NCBI GenBank assembly: GCA_001184205.1
Contig: LBMP01000002.1
Location: 271,444 to 335,443 of the forward strand
DNA: 64,000 nucleotides
DNA from: Desulfocarbo indianensis
GTDB lineage: Bacteria; Desulfobacterota; Desulfarculia; Desulfarculales; Desulfarculaceae
Direction: 5' to 3'
Shown: positions 1 to 8,703 of the stretch, piece after piece
Position numbering within the stretch: position 1 is the stretch's first letter
Layout of the letters: each line of letters begins with the position of its first letter
Notes under the pieces: generated by a model
Seen by the model: the letters and a program-made list of their open reading frames with translations, nothing else
Told to the model about the DNA's origin: nothing
Databases searched by the model: none
Position numbers and translations under genes: made by a program

Positions 1-2
1 GT

Positions 3-605
3 GACGGCTCCGGCGCTTCCAGCCACAAGTTCTCCTCCGGCTCCCACGCCGAGGGTCGCTACGCTGGCAAGCAGGCCATCCGCTTCGTGCTGGACAACAA
101 CAGCCAGCCCAAGGTGGACGACGCCAACGTCGAGGCGCTCAAGAAGGCCACCTTCGCTCCCATGGATCTGTTCGCGGCCAACAAGGGCTTCACCACCGAT
201 CCCGACATCAACCCGGCCTACATCCGTCCCATGCAGTTCATGTTCCGCCTGCAGAAGCTGATGGACGAGTACGCTGGCGGCGTGTCCTCCGCCTTCAAGA
301 CCTCCAAGTCCCTGTTGGAGCGCGGCATCGAGCTGTTGGCCATGTTGAAGGAAGACTCGGACAAACTGGGCGCCGAAACCTCCTACGAGCTGGAGCGTTG
401 CTGGGAGAACACCCACCGCATGTGGCAGGCTGAGGCCCACGTGCGCACCATGCTGTTCCGCGAGGAGACCCGTTGGCCCGGCTATTACTTCCGCGCCGAC
501 ACTCCCAAGATGGACGAGGACAACTGGCACTGCTTCGTGAACTGCACCTTCGCCAACGGCGAGTGGAAGTTCGAGAAGAAAGACGTTGTCAAGCTGATTG
601 ACTAG
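3..605 (+). CDS. aprA: Adenylylsulfate reductase alpha subunit (3' part)
   Basis: This is the last 200 residues of a gene that begins before the window. AprA carries FAD and, with the iron-sulfur subunit AprB, reduces adenosine 5'-phosphosulfate to sulfite and AMP in the cytoplasm during dissimilatory sulfate reduction. The visible part contains the family's GASSHKFSSGSHAEGR stretch (from base 15) and the helical C-terminal region (FMFRLQKLMDEYAGG, RCWENTHRMWQAEAHVR, ETRWPGYYFRAD). The frame is open from base 3 to the TAG at 603-605. It is followed by a strong intrinsic terminator and then by qmoA, matching the usual apr-qmo association. The 5' part lies outside the window. Confidence 0.96.
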   Translation, partial: DGSGASSHKFSSGSHAEGRYAGKQAIRFVLDNNSQPKVDDANVEALKKATFAPMDLFAANKGFTTDPDINPAYIRPMQFMFRLQKLMDEYAGGVSSAFKTSKSLLERGIELLAMLKEDSDKLGAETSYELERCWENTHRMWQAEAHVRTMLFREETRWPGYYFRADTPKMDEDNWHCFVNCTFANGEWKFEKKDVVKLID

Positions 606-626
606 CCATATGGGTTAGCGTATAGC

Positions 627-660
627 AACTCCAGGCGCCTTATGGCGCCTGGAGTTTTTT
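627..660 (+). terminator. Intrinsic terminator after aprA
   Basis: A perfect 11-bp stem (629-639 with 644-654), a TTAT loop and a run of six T. It separates aprA from qmoA, so qmoAB probably has its own promoter. Confidence 0.95.
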
Positions 661-978
661 GCCCGCCCCGGTGATGATTCACCCGTCACCGGGGCGCGCA
701 AAAAACCTCGGCCCCTGGCTAGGGATAATGTCCTGGACCGGGTCCGGGAAGTTGCGGATTTTGTGAAGGCTTTCTCCTGCTTTTGCTGGACTGGCCTTGC
801 CCAGGTGTGTATATTGTGGTGCGTGTCGCCGGCTTGCTTTGGGCCGGAAAACGGCGCTGTTCCTTCGGCATTAGTCCTTCTATTGATTTCCTGGCGGCTC
901 CGGCGGGCCCCCCGGCGGCAGCGGCGGGAGGGACGGGCCTTTCAAGGGGCGCGAAAGTACTACCGCGGAGGTGAGTAG
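661..978. other. aprA-qmoA intergenic region with a second hairpin
   Basis: This is 318 bp without a convincing gene. It holds a perfect 10-bp inverted repeat (GCCCCGGTGA at 665-674, complement at 686-695) just after the terminator; the downstream run is CGCAAAAAA rather than T, so it is not a second plus-strand terminator. The qmoAB promoter must lie in the rest, but I see no good -35/-10 pair; TATATT at 810-815 is the best -10 candidate. The short ORFs here lack support. Confidence 0.5.
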
Positions 979-2223
979 ATGACCGATCAGGACAAAAAAA
1001 TATTGGTGGTGGGCGGGGGCATATCCGGCCTCACCGCCGCCTTGGAAGCCGCGGAAGCGGGCCATGAGGTGGTCTTGGTGGAGCGCAACCCCTATTTGGG
1101 GGGCCGCGTGGCCCAACTCCATCAATATTTCCCCAAGCTCTGTCCGCCCTATTGCGGCTTGGAGATCAATTTCCGGCGCATCAAGGCCAATCCTCGCCTG
1201 GAGGTTCTCACCATGGCCGAGGTGGAGGCCATCAAGGGCGAACCCGGCAACTACACCGTGACCATCAAGCAGCGCCCGCGCTTCGTGAACGAGAAGTGCA
1301 CCGCCTGCGACAAGTGCGCGGATGCGGTCTCCACCAAGATCAAGAATCCCTTCAACTACGGGCTGAACGAGGTCAAGGCGGCTTACCTGCCCCACGAGCT
1401 CTGCTATCCCTACCGTTACGTCATCGATCCTTGCATCGTGGGCGAGGAAGACGGCAAAAAGGCCGCCGAGGCCTGTCCCTACGACGCGGTGAATCTGGAC
1501 GACAAGGAATCCGAGATCACCGTGGAGGCCACGGCGGTGATCTGGGCCGCGGGCTGGCAGCCCTACGACCCGCTCAAGCTGGAGACCTACAACTTCGACA
1601 AGAGCCCGGATATCCTAAGCAACGTGCAGTTCGAGCGCCTGGCGGCCGCCAACGGCCCCACCGCCGGCAAGGTGCTGAAACCCTCGGACGGCCAGCCTCC
1701 CAAGAGCGTGGCCTTCATTCAGTGCGCCGGCAGCCGCGACGAGAACCATCTGCCTTTCTGCAGCACCATCTGCTGCCTGGCCTCCCTGAAGCATTCAACC
1801 TACGTGCGCGAGCAGTACCCGGACAGTGAAGTGACCATCTACTTCATCGACATCCGGGCCATGGCCCGCAACGAGGACTTCTACACCAGGGTCAAGGCCG
1901 ACGAGGGCGTGAAGTTCGTGAAATCCAAGATCGCCCGCATCGAGACCGAAGGCGGCAAGCTGGTGCTGGAGGGCGAGAACACCGCCACCGGCGCCAAGTT
2001 CAAAGCCGAGCACGATCTGGTGGTCTTGGCCACGGGCATGCAGCCCAGCACAGCCGAAAACAAGATTCCCGCTGACATCGCCTACGATGCCTACGGATTC
2101 CCCATCTCCACCGATGGCATCATTGCCTGCGGCACGGTCCGCTCGCCCATGGAGGTGGCCAATTCCACCCAGGACGCCACGGCGGCGGTCCTCAAGGCGA
2201 TTCAGACGTCGGTCAGGAGGTAG
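979..2223 (+). CDS. qmoA: Quinone-interacting membrane-bound oxidoreductase subunit A
   Basis: A 414-residue flavoprotein related to HdrA. QmoABC is thought to pass electrons between the menaquinone pool and adenylylsulfate reductase. The N-terminus has the FAD-binding VVGGGISGLTAALEAA motif (about residues 10-25) followed by LVERNPYLGGR. A Cys cluster (CTACDKC, near residue 107) and the HdrA/Qmo signature FIQCAGSRDENHLPFCSTICC follow. The start is ATG preceded by GGAGGTG. qmoB begins 5 bp after the stop, and its Shine-Dalgarno sequence overlaps the end of qmoA, which suggests translational coupling. Family, length and position next to aprA agree. Confidence 0.96.
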   Translation: MTDQDKKILVVGGGISGLTAALEAAEAGHEVVLVERNPYLGGRVAQLHQYFPKLCPPYCGLEINFRRIKANPRLEVLTMAEVEAIKGEPGNYTVTIKQRPRFVNEKCTACDKCADAVSTKIKNPFNYGLNEVKAAYLPHELCYPYRYVIDPCIVGEEDGKKAAEACPYDAVNLDDKESEITVEATAVIWAAGWQPYDPLKLETYNFDKSPDILSNVQFERLAAANGPTAGKVLKPSDGQPPKSVAFIQCAGSRDENHLPFCSTICCLASLKHSTYVREQYPDSEVTIYFIDIRAMARNEDFYTRVKADEGVKFVKSKIARIETEGGKLVLEGENTATGAKFKAEHDLVVLATGMQPSTAENKIPADIAYDAYGFPISTDGIIACGTVRSPMEVANSTQDATAAVLKAIQTSVRR

Positions 2224-2228
2224 CGATA

Positions 2229-4451
2229 ATGGACAATAAAGCGATTTGTTATCTCTGCAAGGGCTGCGATATAGGCGAGGCCCTGAATTTCGAAGGCCTT
2301 ACCGAGGCGGTTAACGAAGCCGGCATCAGCGAGGTCAAGGAACACGCGGCCCTGTGCTCGCCCGAGGGCGTGGCCATGATCCAGGCCGACATCGACGCCG
2401 GCGCTACCCATGTTCTGATCGGCGCCTGTTCCGGCCGCGTGAAAAGCAAGGAATTCTCCTTCTCCGGCGTGGTGGTGGAGAGAACCCCCCTGCGCGAGTT
2501 CGCGGTGTGGGCTTCCGACGCCACCTACGAGGGCGAGGAAGAGGAAGGCGTCTGCCGCCAGGAACTGGGCGAGGACTACCTGCGCATGGGCACGGCCAAG
2601 CTGGGCAAATGCTCGGTGCCCACTCCCTATAAAGTCGAGGGCGACGTCTACAAGACCCTGATGGTGGTGGGCGGCGGCCCCGCCGGCATGAGCGCGGCCA
2701 TAGAGGCGGCCAAGGCCGGCAGCCAGGTGGTGCTGGTGGAAAAAGAGGCTCAACTGGGCGGCTTCCTGGCCAAGATGGCCAAGAGGGGCCCCGAGACCCC
2801 GCCCTACACCGACCTGGAAGACGTGGGCCTGGATGTGATGATAAGCGCCATCGAGGCCGACGCCAGCATCAAGGTCTTCACCGGCGCCACCGTGGCCAAG
2901 ACCGCGGGCATGCCGGGCAAGTTCGACGTGGAGCTTTCCAACGGCGAGAAACTCCAGATCGGCGGCATAGTGCAGGCCACCGGCTGGATTCCCTATGAAA
3001 AGGAAAACCTGAAGGACGACCTGGCCGTGGATCTCAACGGCGTCATCTCCAACGTGGAGATGGAGGAAAAGGCCAAGTCGGGCGGCCTGGGCGGGCTTAA
3101 CGGCGTGGCCTTCATTCAGTGCGCCGGCAGCCGCGACCAGAACCATCTGCCCTACTGCTCGGCAGTCTGCTGTCTGGTGTCCTGCAAGCAGGCCATCATG
3201 GTGAAAGACGCCAACCCCGAGGCCGCGGTGTACGTCATCTACAAGGACATCCGCACCACGGGCCAGAGCGAGGAAGTCTACCGCGAGGCCCAGCGCAAGG
3301 GCGTGATCTTCATCCGCCGCGACGAGACCTATCCCACGATCAGCGAGGAAGGCGGCAAGCTGGCCATCACCACCAAGGACGTGCTTTTAGACGACGACGT
3401 GGAGATCGGCGAGCTGGACCTGGTGGTCCTGGCCACCGGCATGAAGACCAACAACCCCAAGATGGTGGATTCGCCCTTGATCCCCTTCGACATGCCGGAC
3501 GAGGAAGGCAAGCGGCTGACCAAGGAGGCCCTGGCCCAAAACGAACAGTGGTCGGTGCTGAACCTGCAGTACCGCCAGGGGCCCAACCTGCCCACCCTCA
3601 AGTACGCCATGCCGGACAGCCATTTCATCTGCTTCCCCTATGAAAGCCGGCGCACCGGCGTTTATCCCACCGGCACGGTGCGCAAACCCATGCGGCTCAA
3701 GCAGGCCATGGACGACGGCGTCGGCGCGGTCCTCAAGGCCATCCAGGCCATCCGGGCGGCCGAGGTGGGCTGCGCGGTGCATCCCCGCTCGGGCGACGAA
3801 TCATTCCCCGAGTTCGCCATGCAGCGTTGTACCCAGTGCAAGCGCTGCACCGAGGAATGCCCCTTCGGCGCCATCAACGAGGACGAGAAGGCCAACCCGC
3901 TGCCCAACATCACCCGCTGCCGCCGTTGCGGCACCTGCATGGGCGCCTGCCCGGAGCGCATCATCTCCTTCAAAAACTACTCGGTGGACATGATCGGCTC
4001 CATGATCAAGTCGCTTTCCGTCCCCGAGGAGGACACCGAGCGTCCCCGCGTGGTGTGCCTGATCTGCGAGAACGACGCGCTGCCCGCCCTGGAAATGGCG
4101 GCCCGCCGCGGCATGAAGTGGAACCCCTACATCCGCTTCATTCCCGTGCGCTGCCTGGGCTCGGTGAACCTGGTGTGGATCGCCGACGCTCTTTCCAAGG
4201 GCATGGACGGCGTTATCCTCTTCGGCTGCAAGCGCGGCGATGACTATCAATGCCACTTCGTGCGCGGCTCCGAGCTGGCCAACGTGCGCATGTCCAAGAT
4301 ATCGGAAACCTTGTCGCGCCTGGCTCTGGAGCCCGAGCGCGTGCGGGTGGACGAGGTGGCCATCAACGAATTGGAGAAGATTCCCACCTTCATCAATGAG
4401 TTCATGGAAACCATCGAGGAAGTGGGCATGAACCCCTTCAAGGGCTTCTAG
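2229..4451 (+). CDS. qmoB: Quinone-interacting membrane-bound oxidoreductase subunit B
   Basis: A 740-residue HdrA-like flavo-iron-sulfur protein of the Qmo complex. Seen in order: an N-terminal domain with CYLCKGC and CSGRVK; an FAD-binding fold with VVGGGPAGMSAAIEAA near residue 143; the FIQCAGSRDQNHLPYCSAVCC segment; two ferredoxin-type [4Fe-4S] clusters (CTQCKRCTEECP from about 534 and CRRCGTCMGACP from about 563); and a C-terminal MvhD/HdrA-delta-like domain (VVCLICENDALPALE, GCKRGDDYQC). The RBS is AGGAGG inside the end of qmoA. A strong terminator follows directly, so qmoC is not cotranscribed, unlike in most sulfate reducers. Confidence 0.96.
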   Translation: MDNKAICYLCKGCDIGEALNFEGLTEAVNEAGISEVKEHAALCSPEGVAMIQADIDAGATHVLIGACSGRVKSKEFSFSGVVVERTPLREFAVWASDATYEGEEEEGVCRQELGEDYLRMGTAKLGKCSVPTPYKVEGDVYKTLMVVGGGPAGMSAAIEAAKAGSQVVLVEKEAQLGGFLAKMAKRGPETPPYTDLEDVGLDVMISAIEADASIKVFTGATVAKTAGMPGKFDVELSNGEKLQIGGIVQATGWIPYEKENLKDDLAVDLNGVISNVEMEEKAKSGGLGGLNGVAFIQCAGSRDQNHLPYCSAVCCLVSCKQAIMVKDANPEAAVYVIYKDIRTTGQSEEVYREAQRKGVIFIRRDETYPTISEEGGKLAITTKDVLLDDDVEIGELDLVVLATGMKTNNPKMVDSPLIPFDMPDEEGKRLTKEALAQNEQWSVLNLQYRQGPNLPTLKYAMPDSHFICFPYESRRTGVYPTGTVRKPMRLKQAMDDGVGAVLKAIQAIRAAEVGCAVHPRSGDESFPEFAMQRCTQCKRCTEECPFGAINEDEKANPLPNITRCRRCGTCMGACPERIISFKNYSVDMIGSMIKSLSVPEEDTERPRVVCLICENDALPALEMAARRGMKWNPYIRFIPVRCLGSVNLVWIADALSKGMDGVILFGCKRGDDYQCHFVRGSELANVRMSKISETLSRLALEPERVRVDEVAINELEKIPTFINEFMETIEEVGMNPFKGF

Positions 4452-4462
4452 CAAGCAAACCC

Positions 4463-4500
4463 GCGCGGGGGGCGTCCCAAAGACGCCCCCCGCGCTTTTT
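4463..4500 (+). terminator. Intrinsic terminator after qmoB
   Basis: A perfect 14-bp GC-rich stem (4463-4476 with 4482-4495), a 5-nt loop and TTTTT. It closes the qmoAB transcript. Confidence 0.95.
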
Positions 4501-4572
4501 ATGTGAGAACCGCCACCAGCCGCCACTTTCCTTTCCGGGGGATGCCTGGCCCCGTCACGCGGGGCGCATGGG

Positions 4573-4600
4573 TTGCAGAGCCGTTAAGGGTGGTTATTAT
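4573..4600 (+). promoter_or_regulatory. Putative sigma-70-type promoter for the zinc-ribbon gene
   Basis: TTGCAG (4573-4578), a 16-bp spacer and TATTAT (4595-4600), lying after the qmoB terminator and about 87 bp before the next start codon. Sequence match only. Confidence 0.55.
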
Positions 4601-4686
4601 AAGAGATATGAGATCACAGGCCTGGCCGCCTAGGCGACCGACAGGGCAGTCGGGCGGTTTTATCAATATCTCTTGGGAGGCTAATA

Positions 4687-4956
4687 ATGTCCGATGAAGA
4701 TAAGACCATTTGCCCTTACTGCGGCCAGAAAATGAGCCGTTGGGAAGGCGGCGCCACCCAAAGCTGGGGCAGCGAATACCAATATATCTGCTTTAACGAC
4801 GAATGCGGCTACTACCAGCGCGGTTGGGATCACACCTTCCGCCGCATCGGCATCAAGGCCAGCTACCGCCATCGCTATGACCCCACCACCGGCCAGTGCG
4901 GGCCGTTTCCGGTCAGCTCGGAAATCGCCGGCAAGGACGGCATCATAGCCGAATAG
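4687..4956 (+). CDS. Small zinc-ribbon protein (Ogr/Delta-like)
   Basis: An 89-residue cytoplasmic protein. It has two Cys pairs, CPYCG near residue 9 and CFNDECGYY near residue 36, typical of an Ogr/Delta-like zinc finger or zinc ribbon, and a soluble C-terminal half rich in Arg, His and Tyr. The start is ATG after TTGGGAGG with 7-nt spacing. It sits between qmoB and a SEC-C gene and has its own candidate promoter. The metal ligands are visible, but no specific role can be read from the sequence; a regulator or chaperone linked to the neighbouring sulfate-reduction genes is only inference. Confidence 0.8.
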   Translation: MSDEDKTICPYCGQKMSRWEGGATQSWGSEYQYICFNDECGYYQRGWDHTFRRIGIKASYRHRYDPTTGQCGPFPVSSEIAGKDGIIAE

Positions 4957-5000
4957 AAAACCATCTGGCGCTGGGCGGCTTGGGCCCGGGAAAGAACGAC

Positions 5001-5786
5001 ATGGACTTTAGCGGTCTTGGCAGAAACGACCTTTGCCCCTGCGGCAGCGGCAAAAAATTCAAGCGCTGCCACATGGGTCAAGAAGGCGAATTGCTCAAGC
5101 TTCTGGAAAAGCAGCTCAATCCTGACCCCGGCGAAATCGCCCAGAATATATTGAATCTGCCCGAATGCGATCATCCCCGCGCCAGGGAAATGGCCGGCGA
5201 CCTGGATTTGCTTTCCGCGGCCGGGAAAAAATTATCCATAAAATTCGTGGACATGGCCGCCTATTTGGAGATGGAGCGCGCCCAGGAGCGCGACCAGGAC
5301 AAACCGCTGCCCAACCCGGACGCGGTGGGCGGCATCTTCCTCAATCCGGCCAGAACCCGCGTCCTGGCCCCCGCCACCCTGTTCATGGCGCTATCTCCCA
5401 AGGCCGATGATTGCACCATAGTCCATCAACTGGCGCACGTCATGGACATGCTGGAGGGCTCCCTGCTGCACCCCGGCATGGGCGTGGAACGGGCCAAGGA
5501 AATGGGCATGCCCAGTGAGCTGCTGGAGCATCCCCAGGAATTCGGCGAACGCCTCCTGGGCCTCTCCGAGCGCTTCGGGGTGGAGTTGGACGCGGACGAT
5601 GAAATCGTGGCTTTTCTGGCCCGGCGCAAGCTGCTCATGCCCGGCAAGCTGATCGCCAAGGGCGCCCGCGAGGAACTGGTGGCCGAGGCCGAGCGCATTA
5701 TTCGCTTTTTGCGGGAATCCCAGGAGGAAATCAACGCGCGCATCAAAAAGCGCAAGGGATACGTGGGCAAGAAAGCCAAGGCCTGA
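5001..5786 (+). CDS. SEC-C motif domain protein
   Basis: A 261-residue soluble protein starting with a SEC-C zinc motif (CPCGSGKKFKRCH, residues 12-24), the same metal-binding module found at the C-terminus of SecA. The rest has no fold I recognise; it contains the segment HQLAHVMDMLEGSLLHPGMG and a helical, Lys-rich C-terminus. I chose ATG 5001 because the SEC-C motif then lies at the N-terminus and GGGAAAG precedes it; the reading frame is open further upstream to 4896 but overlaps the zinc-ribbon gene. It probably shares a transcript with that gene and is followed by a terminator. Confidence 0.85.
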   Translation: MDFSGLGRNDLCPCGSGKKFKRCHMGQEGELLKLLEKQLNPDPGEIAQNILNLPECDHPRAREMAGDLDLLSAAGKKLSIKFVDMAAYLEMERAQERDQDKPLPNPDAVGGIFLNPARTRVLAPATLFMALSPKADDCTIVHQLAHVMDMLEGSLLHPGMGVERAKEMGMPSELLEHPQEFGERLLGLSERFGVELDADDEIVAFLARRKLLMPGKLIAKGAREELVAEAERIIRFLRESQEEINARIKKRKGYVGKKAKA

Positions 5787-5808
5787 TCGAACGCGCTGCA
5801 GTATCTTG

Positions 5809-5831
5809 GGGCCCCGACCGGGGCCCTTTTT
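5809..5831 (+). terminator. Intrinsic terminator after the SEC-C gene
   Basis: A stem GGGCCCC/GGGGCCC (5809-5815 with 5820-5826), a 4-nt loop and TTTTT. Confidence 0.85.
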
Positions 5832-5904
5832 CAATGCAAAAGCGGCTCCGACCTAGTGGAGCAACTGAGTTCGTCCCAATCCCTAACCAGACCTTTTCCA
5901 TTTT

Positions 5905-5932
5905 AAAGCGGCCCCCATATGGGAGCCGCTTT
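5905..5932 (-). terminator. Hairpin after sucC, possible terminator
   Basis: AAAGCGGC/GCCGCTTT arms with an inner CCCAT/ATGGG pairing, 24 bp past the sucC stop on the minus strand. On that strand the hairpin is followed by only a short U-rich stretch, so termination is plausible but not certain. Confidence 0.5.
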
Positions 5933-5956
5933 CGAATGTCGGCGATCGGCTAAAAA

Positions 5957-7123
5957 TCAGGCGGCTTTCAGCACCTGGGCTATCTTGGTCGCAGCCTCGC
6001 TCATGGAGGAGGCCACCTCGAAAGCCAGGCCGCTGTTGGCCAGGATCTTGCGGCCCTCGTCCACGTTGGTGCCCTCCAAGCGAACCACCAACGGCACGTT
6101 AAGCTTGACTTTTTTGGCCGCGCCCACCACGCCGCTGGCCAGCACGTCGCAACGCAGGATGCCGCCGAAGATGTTGATGAGGATGGCCTTCACGTTGGGA
6201 TCGCCCAGGATGATCTCAAACCCGTTGGCCACCATCTCCTCGGAGGCACCGCCGCCCACGTCCAGGAAGTTGGCCGGTTCGGCCCCCGCCATCTTGATGA
6301 CGTCCATGGTGGCCATGGCCAGGCCCGCGCCGTTGACCATGGTGCCCACGTTGCCGCCCAGGCGGATGTAGTTGAGCCCGTAGCCCTGGGCGCGGCGCTC
6401 CAGGGGATCGGTTTCCTCCGGGTCTTCCAGGGCGGCTATGTCGGGATGGCGCTTCAAGGCGCTGTCGTCGAAATTGATCTTGGCGTCCAGGGCGATGAGG
6501 CTTCCCTCGGCGGTGACCACCAGGGGATTCACCTCCACCAGGGAGGCGTCCTTTTCCCAAGCCAGGCGGGCCAGGCCCTGCAGGAGCCCCACGCCCTGGC
6601 GCAGGCCGGCGCCAGCCACCCCGCAGCCGAAGAGCAGGTTGCGGGCCTGGAAATCCCACAGCGGCTGGCCGGGCTTGATCTGGGCGGTGAAGATGAGCTC
6701 CGGGGTCTCGGCGGCCACGGCCTCGATGTCCATGCCGCCCGCCGGAGAGGCCATGAGGGTGTAGCACTCGTTGCCCCTATCCAGCACCACCGCCAGATAA
6801 AGCTCGCGGGCTATGTCCGTGGCCTTTTCCACCCATGCCCTGCGCACCAGTTTGCCCTCGGGGCCGGTCTGGTGGGTGACCAGGGTCATGCCCAGAATCT
6901 CTTTGGCCGCGGCTCCGGCCGCTTCCGCGCCCTTCACCACCTTCACGCCGCCGCCCTTGCCGCGGCCGCCCGCGTGCACCTGGGCTTTTACCACGAAGGC
7001 GTCGCCGCCCAGCTCCCTGGCCGCCTCCAGGGCCTCGGCCTGGGTGGTGGCCAGGCGGCCGTCCGGAACCGGTATTCCATATTGCTTGAAAAGCGCTTTG
7101 GCTTGATATTCATGTACGTTCAT
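5957..7123 (-). CDS. sucC: Succinate-CoA ligase (ADP-forming) beta subunit
   Basis: A 388-residue protein, the same length as typical SucC. It is the ATP-grasp subunit that, with SucD, interconverts succinyl-CoA and succinate with nucleotide phosphorylation. The N-terminus MNVHEYQAKALFKQYGIPVP, the glycine-rich GGRGKGGGVKVVKG segment, GGMDIEAVAAETPEL and the C-terminal NIFGGILRCD and VRLEGTNVDEGRKIL are diagnostic. I start at 7123 because homologues begin there and GGGGAG precedes it; an upstream in-frame ATG would add 10 unrelated residues. No sucD is adjacent, which is unusual. It is divergent from qmoC. Confidence 0.95.
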   Translation of the reverse strand: MNVHEYQAKALFKQYGIPVPDGRLATTQAEALEAARELGGDAFVVKAQVHAGGRGKGGGVKVVKGAEAAGAAAKEILGMTLVTHQTGPEGKLVRRAWVEKATDIARELYLAVVLDRGNECYTLMASPAGGMDIEAVAAETPELIFTAQIKPGQPLWDFQARNLLFGCGVAGAGLRQGVGLLQGLARLAWEKDASLVEVNPLVVTAEGSLIALDAKINFDDSALKRHPDIAALEDPEETDPLERRAQGYGLNYIRLGGNVGTMVNGAGLAMATMDVIKMAGAEPANFLDVGGGASEEMVANGFEIILGDPNVKAILINIFGGILRCDVLASGVVGAAKKVKLNVPLVVRLEGTNVDEGRKILANSGLAFEVASSMSEAATKIAQVLKAA

Positions 7124-7465
7124 GTGGCTGGCTCCCCTGTGTATTGACCGCATGCGACGGTGCCGGAAGTCTATACCAAGCGGCGCACCGACCGCAACCC
7201 CCGCCTGGCGCGGGGCCTATTTTTACTGATCAGGCTTCACTTTATACTGGCCTTGCGCCCTCCATTTGTGATAGAAGGCACGTGCAAGCATTGTGTGCGG
7301 ATCGGCGGAGTTCCGCCGCACGGAAAAGCTTGATTACCCTTATGTGAAAACGTATAAAGGGGCGTGTTGCTTAGCAAGTGGCTCCAGCCGGCGGCTTGGG
7401 AGCCTGTCAGCGTTTTAAGTCACTCCCGGCCGGGGCGGGTGCTGTTCACCGAGACGTGAGGAGAG
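7124..7465. other. Divergent sucC-qmoC intergenic region
   Basis: This is 342 bp between divergently transcribed genes, with no supported ORF. It contains the qmoC promoter candidate annotated separately and must also contain the sucC promoter, which I could not pinpoint. I looked for Rex-like or FNR-like palindromes and found only half sites. Confidence 0.5.
7330..7358 (+). promoter_or_regulatory. Putative sigma-70-type promoter for qmoC
   Basis: TTGATT (7330-7335), a 17-bp spacer and TATAAA (7353-7358), about 110 bp before the qmoC start. It supports separate transcription of qmoC. Confidence 0.65.
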
Positions 7466-7471
7466 ATGGGT

Positions 7472-8677
7472 ATGAGTGCCAAGGTCTACCCGAATTTAAT
7501 CAAGGAACTAAAGCATTACGGCTTGAAAAACGCCACCCAGTGCTATCACTGCGGCAACTGCACCGGCGTATGCCCGCTGTCCACGGATGACAATCCTTTC
7601 CCCCGTAGATTCATGCGCCTGGTGCAATTGGGGCAAAAGGACAAACTCATGCAGGCGCCCGAGCCTTGGCTCTGTTACTACTGCGGCGAGTGTTCCGATC
7701 ATTGCCCCCGGGGAGCTGATCCCGGCGAAACCATGATGGTCATGCGGCGCTATCTGACCTCGCTCTACGATTGGACCGGTTTCGCCCGCAAGTTCTACAC
7801 CTCGGAGGCCTTCGAGATCGGGGCGGTGTCCGTGGTGGCCGCCATAATCGGCGCGCTGTTCCTCATCTTCGGGCAATGGAGCGAGGCCCTGGCCAAGCCG
7901 GGCATAGCCCTGAATATCTTCGCGCCCAACCACGTCATCGAGATTCTGGACCTGATCATGGCCGCGGTGCTGACCTTCTTCCTCTTGAGCAACGTCTGGC
8001 GTTGCGTCAAGATCGTCCAAGGAGACATGCACGGCAAAATCCCGATGAAATACTACAAAGATAAATTCATCGAGATGGTCTGGAACATGGCGAGCCAGTG
8101 GCAGTTCTCCAAGTGCGAGGACAAGAAGCAGTGGGTGGTCCACCTGCTGATCATGACCGGCTACAGCTCGGTGTTCCTCATGGTGGTGGTGGGCCTGCGC
8201 TGGTTCCAGCGCGACGCGGTCATCGACCCCGAATGGCCCATCGTATCGGCCGTCATGACCCTGGTGGGCTACTACGCCACCTTCGCCATCATGTACGGCA
8301 CCACCTACGCGCTGATCGGGCGCATCAAGAAGAGCAAGGCGCCCTACAAGAACTCCCACGGCACCGACTGGATGTTCCTCATCCTGCTGCAGCTCACCAC
8401 CATCACCGGCATCCTGGTCCACGCCTTCATCTACCTGAAGTGGCCCATGGCGACCTACGTGATCTACATGATTCACCTGATGGTGGCGGTGCCCATGCTG
8501 GTCCTGGAAGTGCCCTTTGCCAAGTGGGCCCACTTGGCCTACCGTCCGGTGGTGCTCTTCCTGAATAAGGTCAGGCTGGCCTATCTGGCCGACCATCCCG
8601 AGGCGCAGACCGCCGCGGCCGTGGCGGAGCCGGTGGAGGCTCCCCAGGAGGCCCCCCAGGCGGAGCCGGCAGCCTAG
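7472..8677 (+). CDS. qmoC: Quinone-interacting membrane-bound oxidoreductase subunit C
   Basis: A 401-residue fusion of an HdrC-like ferredoxin domain and a heme b membrane domain; it anchors the Qmo complex and meets the quinone. Two [4Fe-4S] motifs are visible near the N-terminus (CYHCGNCTGVCP and CYYCGECSDHCPRG). About six membrane segments follow in a NarI/HdrE-like domain with several conserved His, and the tail is rich in Ala, Glu and Pro. I prefer ATG 7472 over ATG 7466 because GAGGAG then sits 8 nt upstream rather than 2. It is separated from qmoAB by 3 kb, two plus-strand genes and an antisense sucC. Confidence 0.95.
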   Translation: MSAKVYPNLIKELKHYGLKNATQCYHCGNCTGVCPLSTDDNPFPRRFMRLVQLGQKDKLMQAPEPWLCYYCGECSDHCPRGADPGETMMVMRRYLTSLYDWTGFARKFYTSEAFEIGAVSVVAAIIGALFLIFGQWSEALAKPGIALNIFAPNHVIEILDLIMAAVLTFFLLSNVWRCVKIVQGDMHGKIPMKYYKDKFIEMVWNMASQWQFSKCEDKKQWVVHLLIMTGYSSVFLMVVVGLRWFQRDAVIDPEWPIVSAVMTLVGYYATFAIMYGTTYALIGRIKKSKAPYKNSHGTDWMFLILLQLTTITGILVHAFIYLKWPMATYVIYMIHLMVAVPMLVLEVPFAKWAHLAYRPVVLFLNKVRLAYLADHPEAQTAAAVAEPVEAPQEAPQAEPAA

Positions 8678-8703
8678 CGCTTCCCGCGGCCTAAAGTAAA
8701 CAC

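Noticed and set aside
751-770. Rex-like half site (TTGTGAA) upstream of qmoA
   Set aside because: Only one half is present; no matching TTCACAA arm at the right distance.
763-978. A 71-residue frame in the aprA-qmoA gap
   Set aside because: No RBS, no recognisable composition, and it runs into the qmoA RBS.
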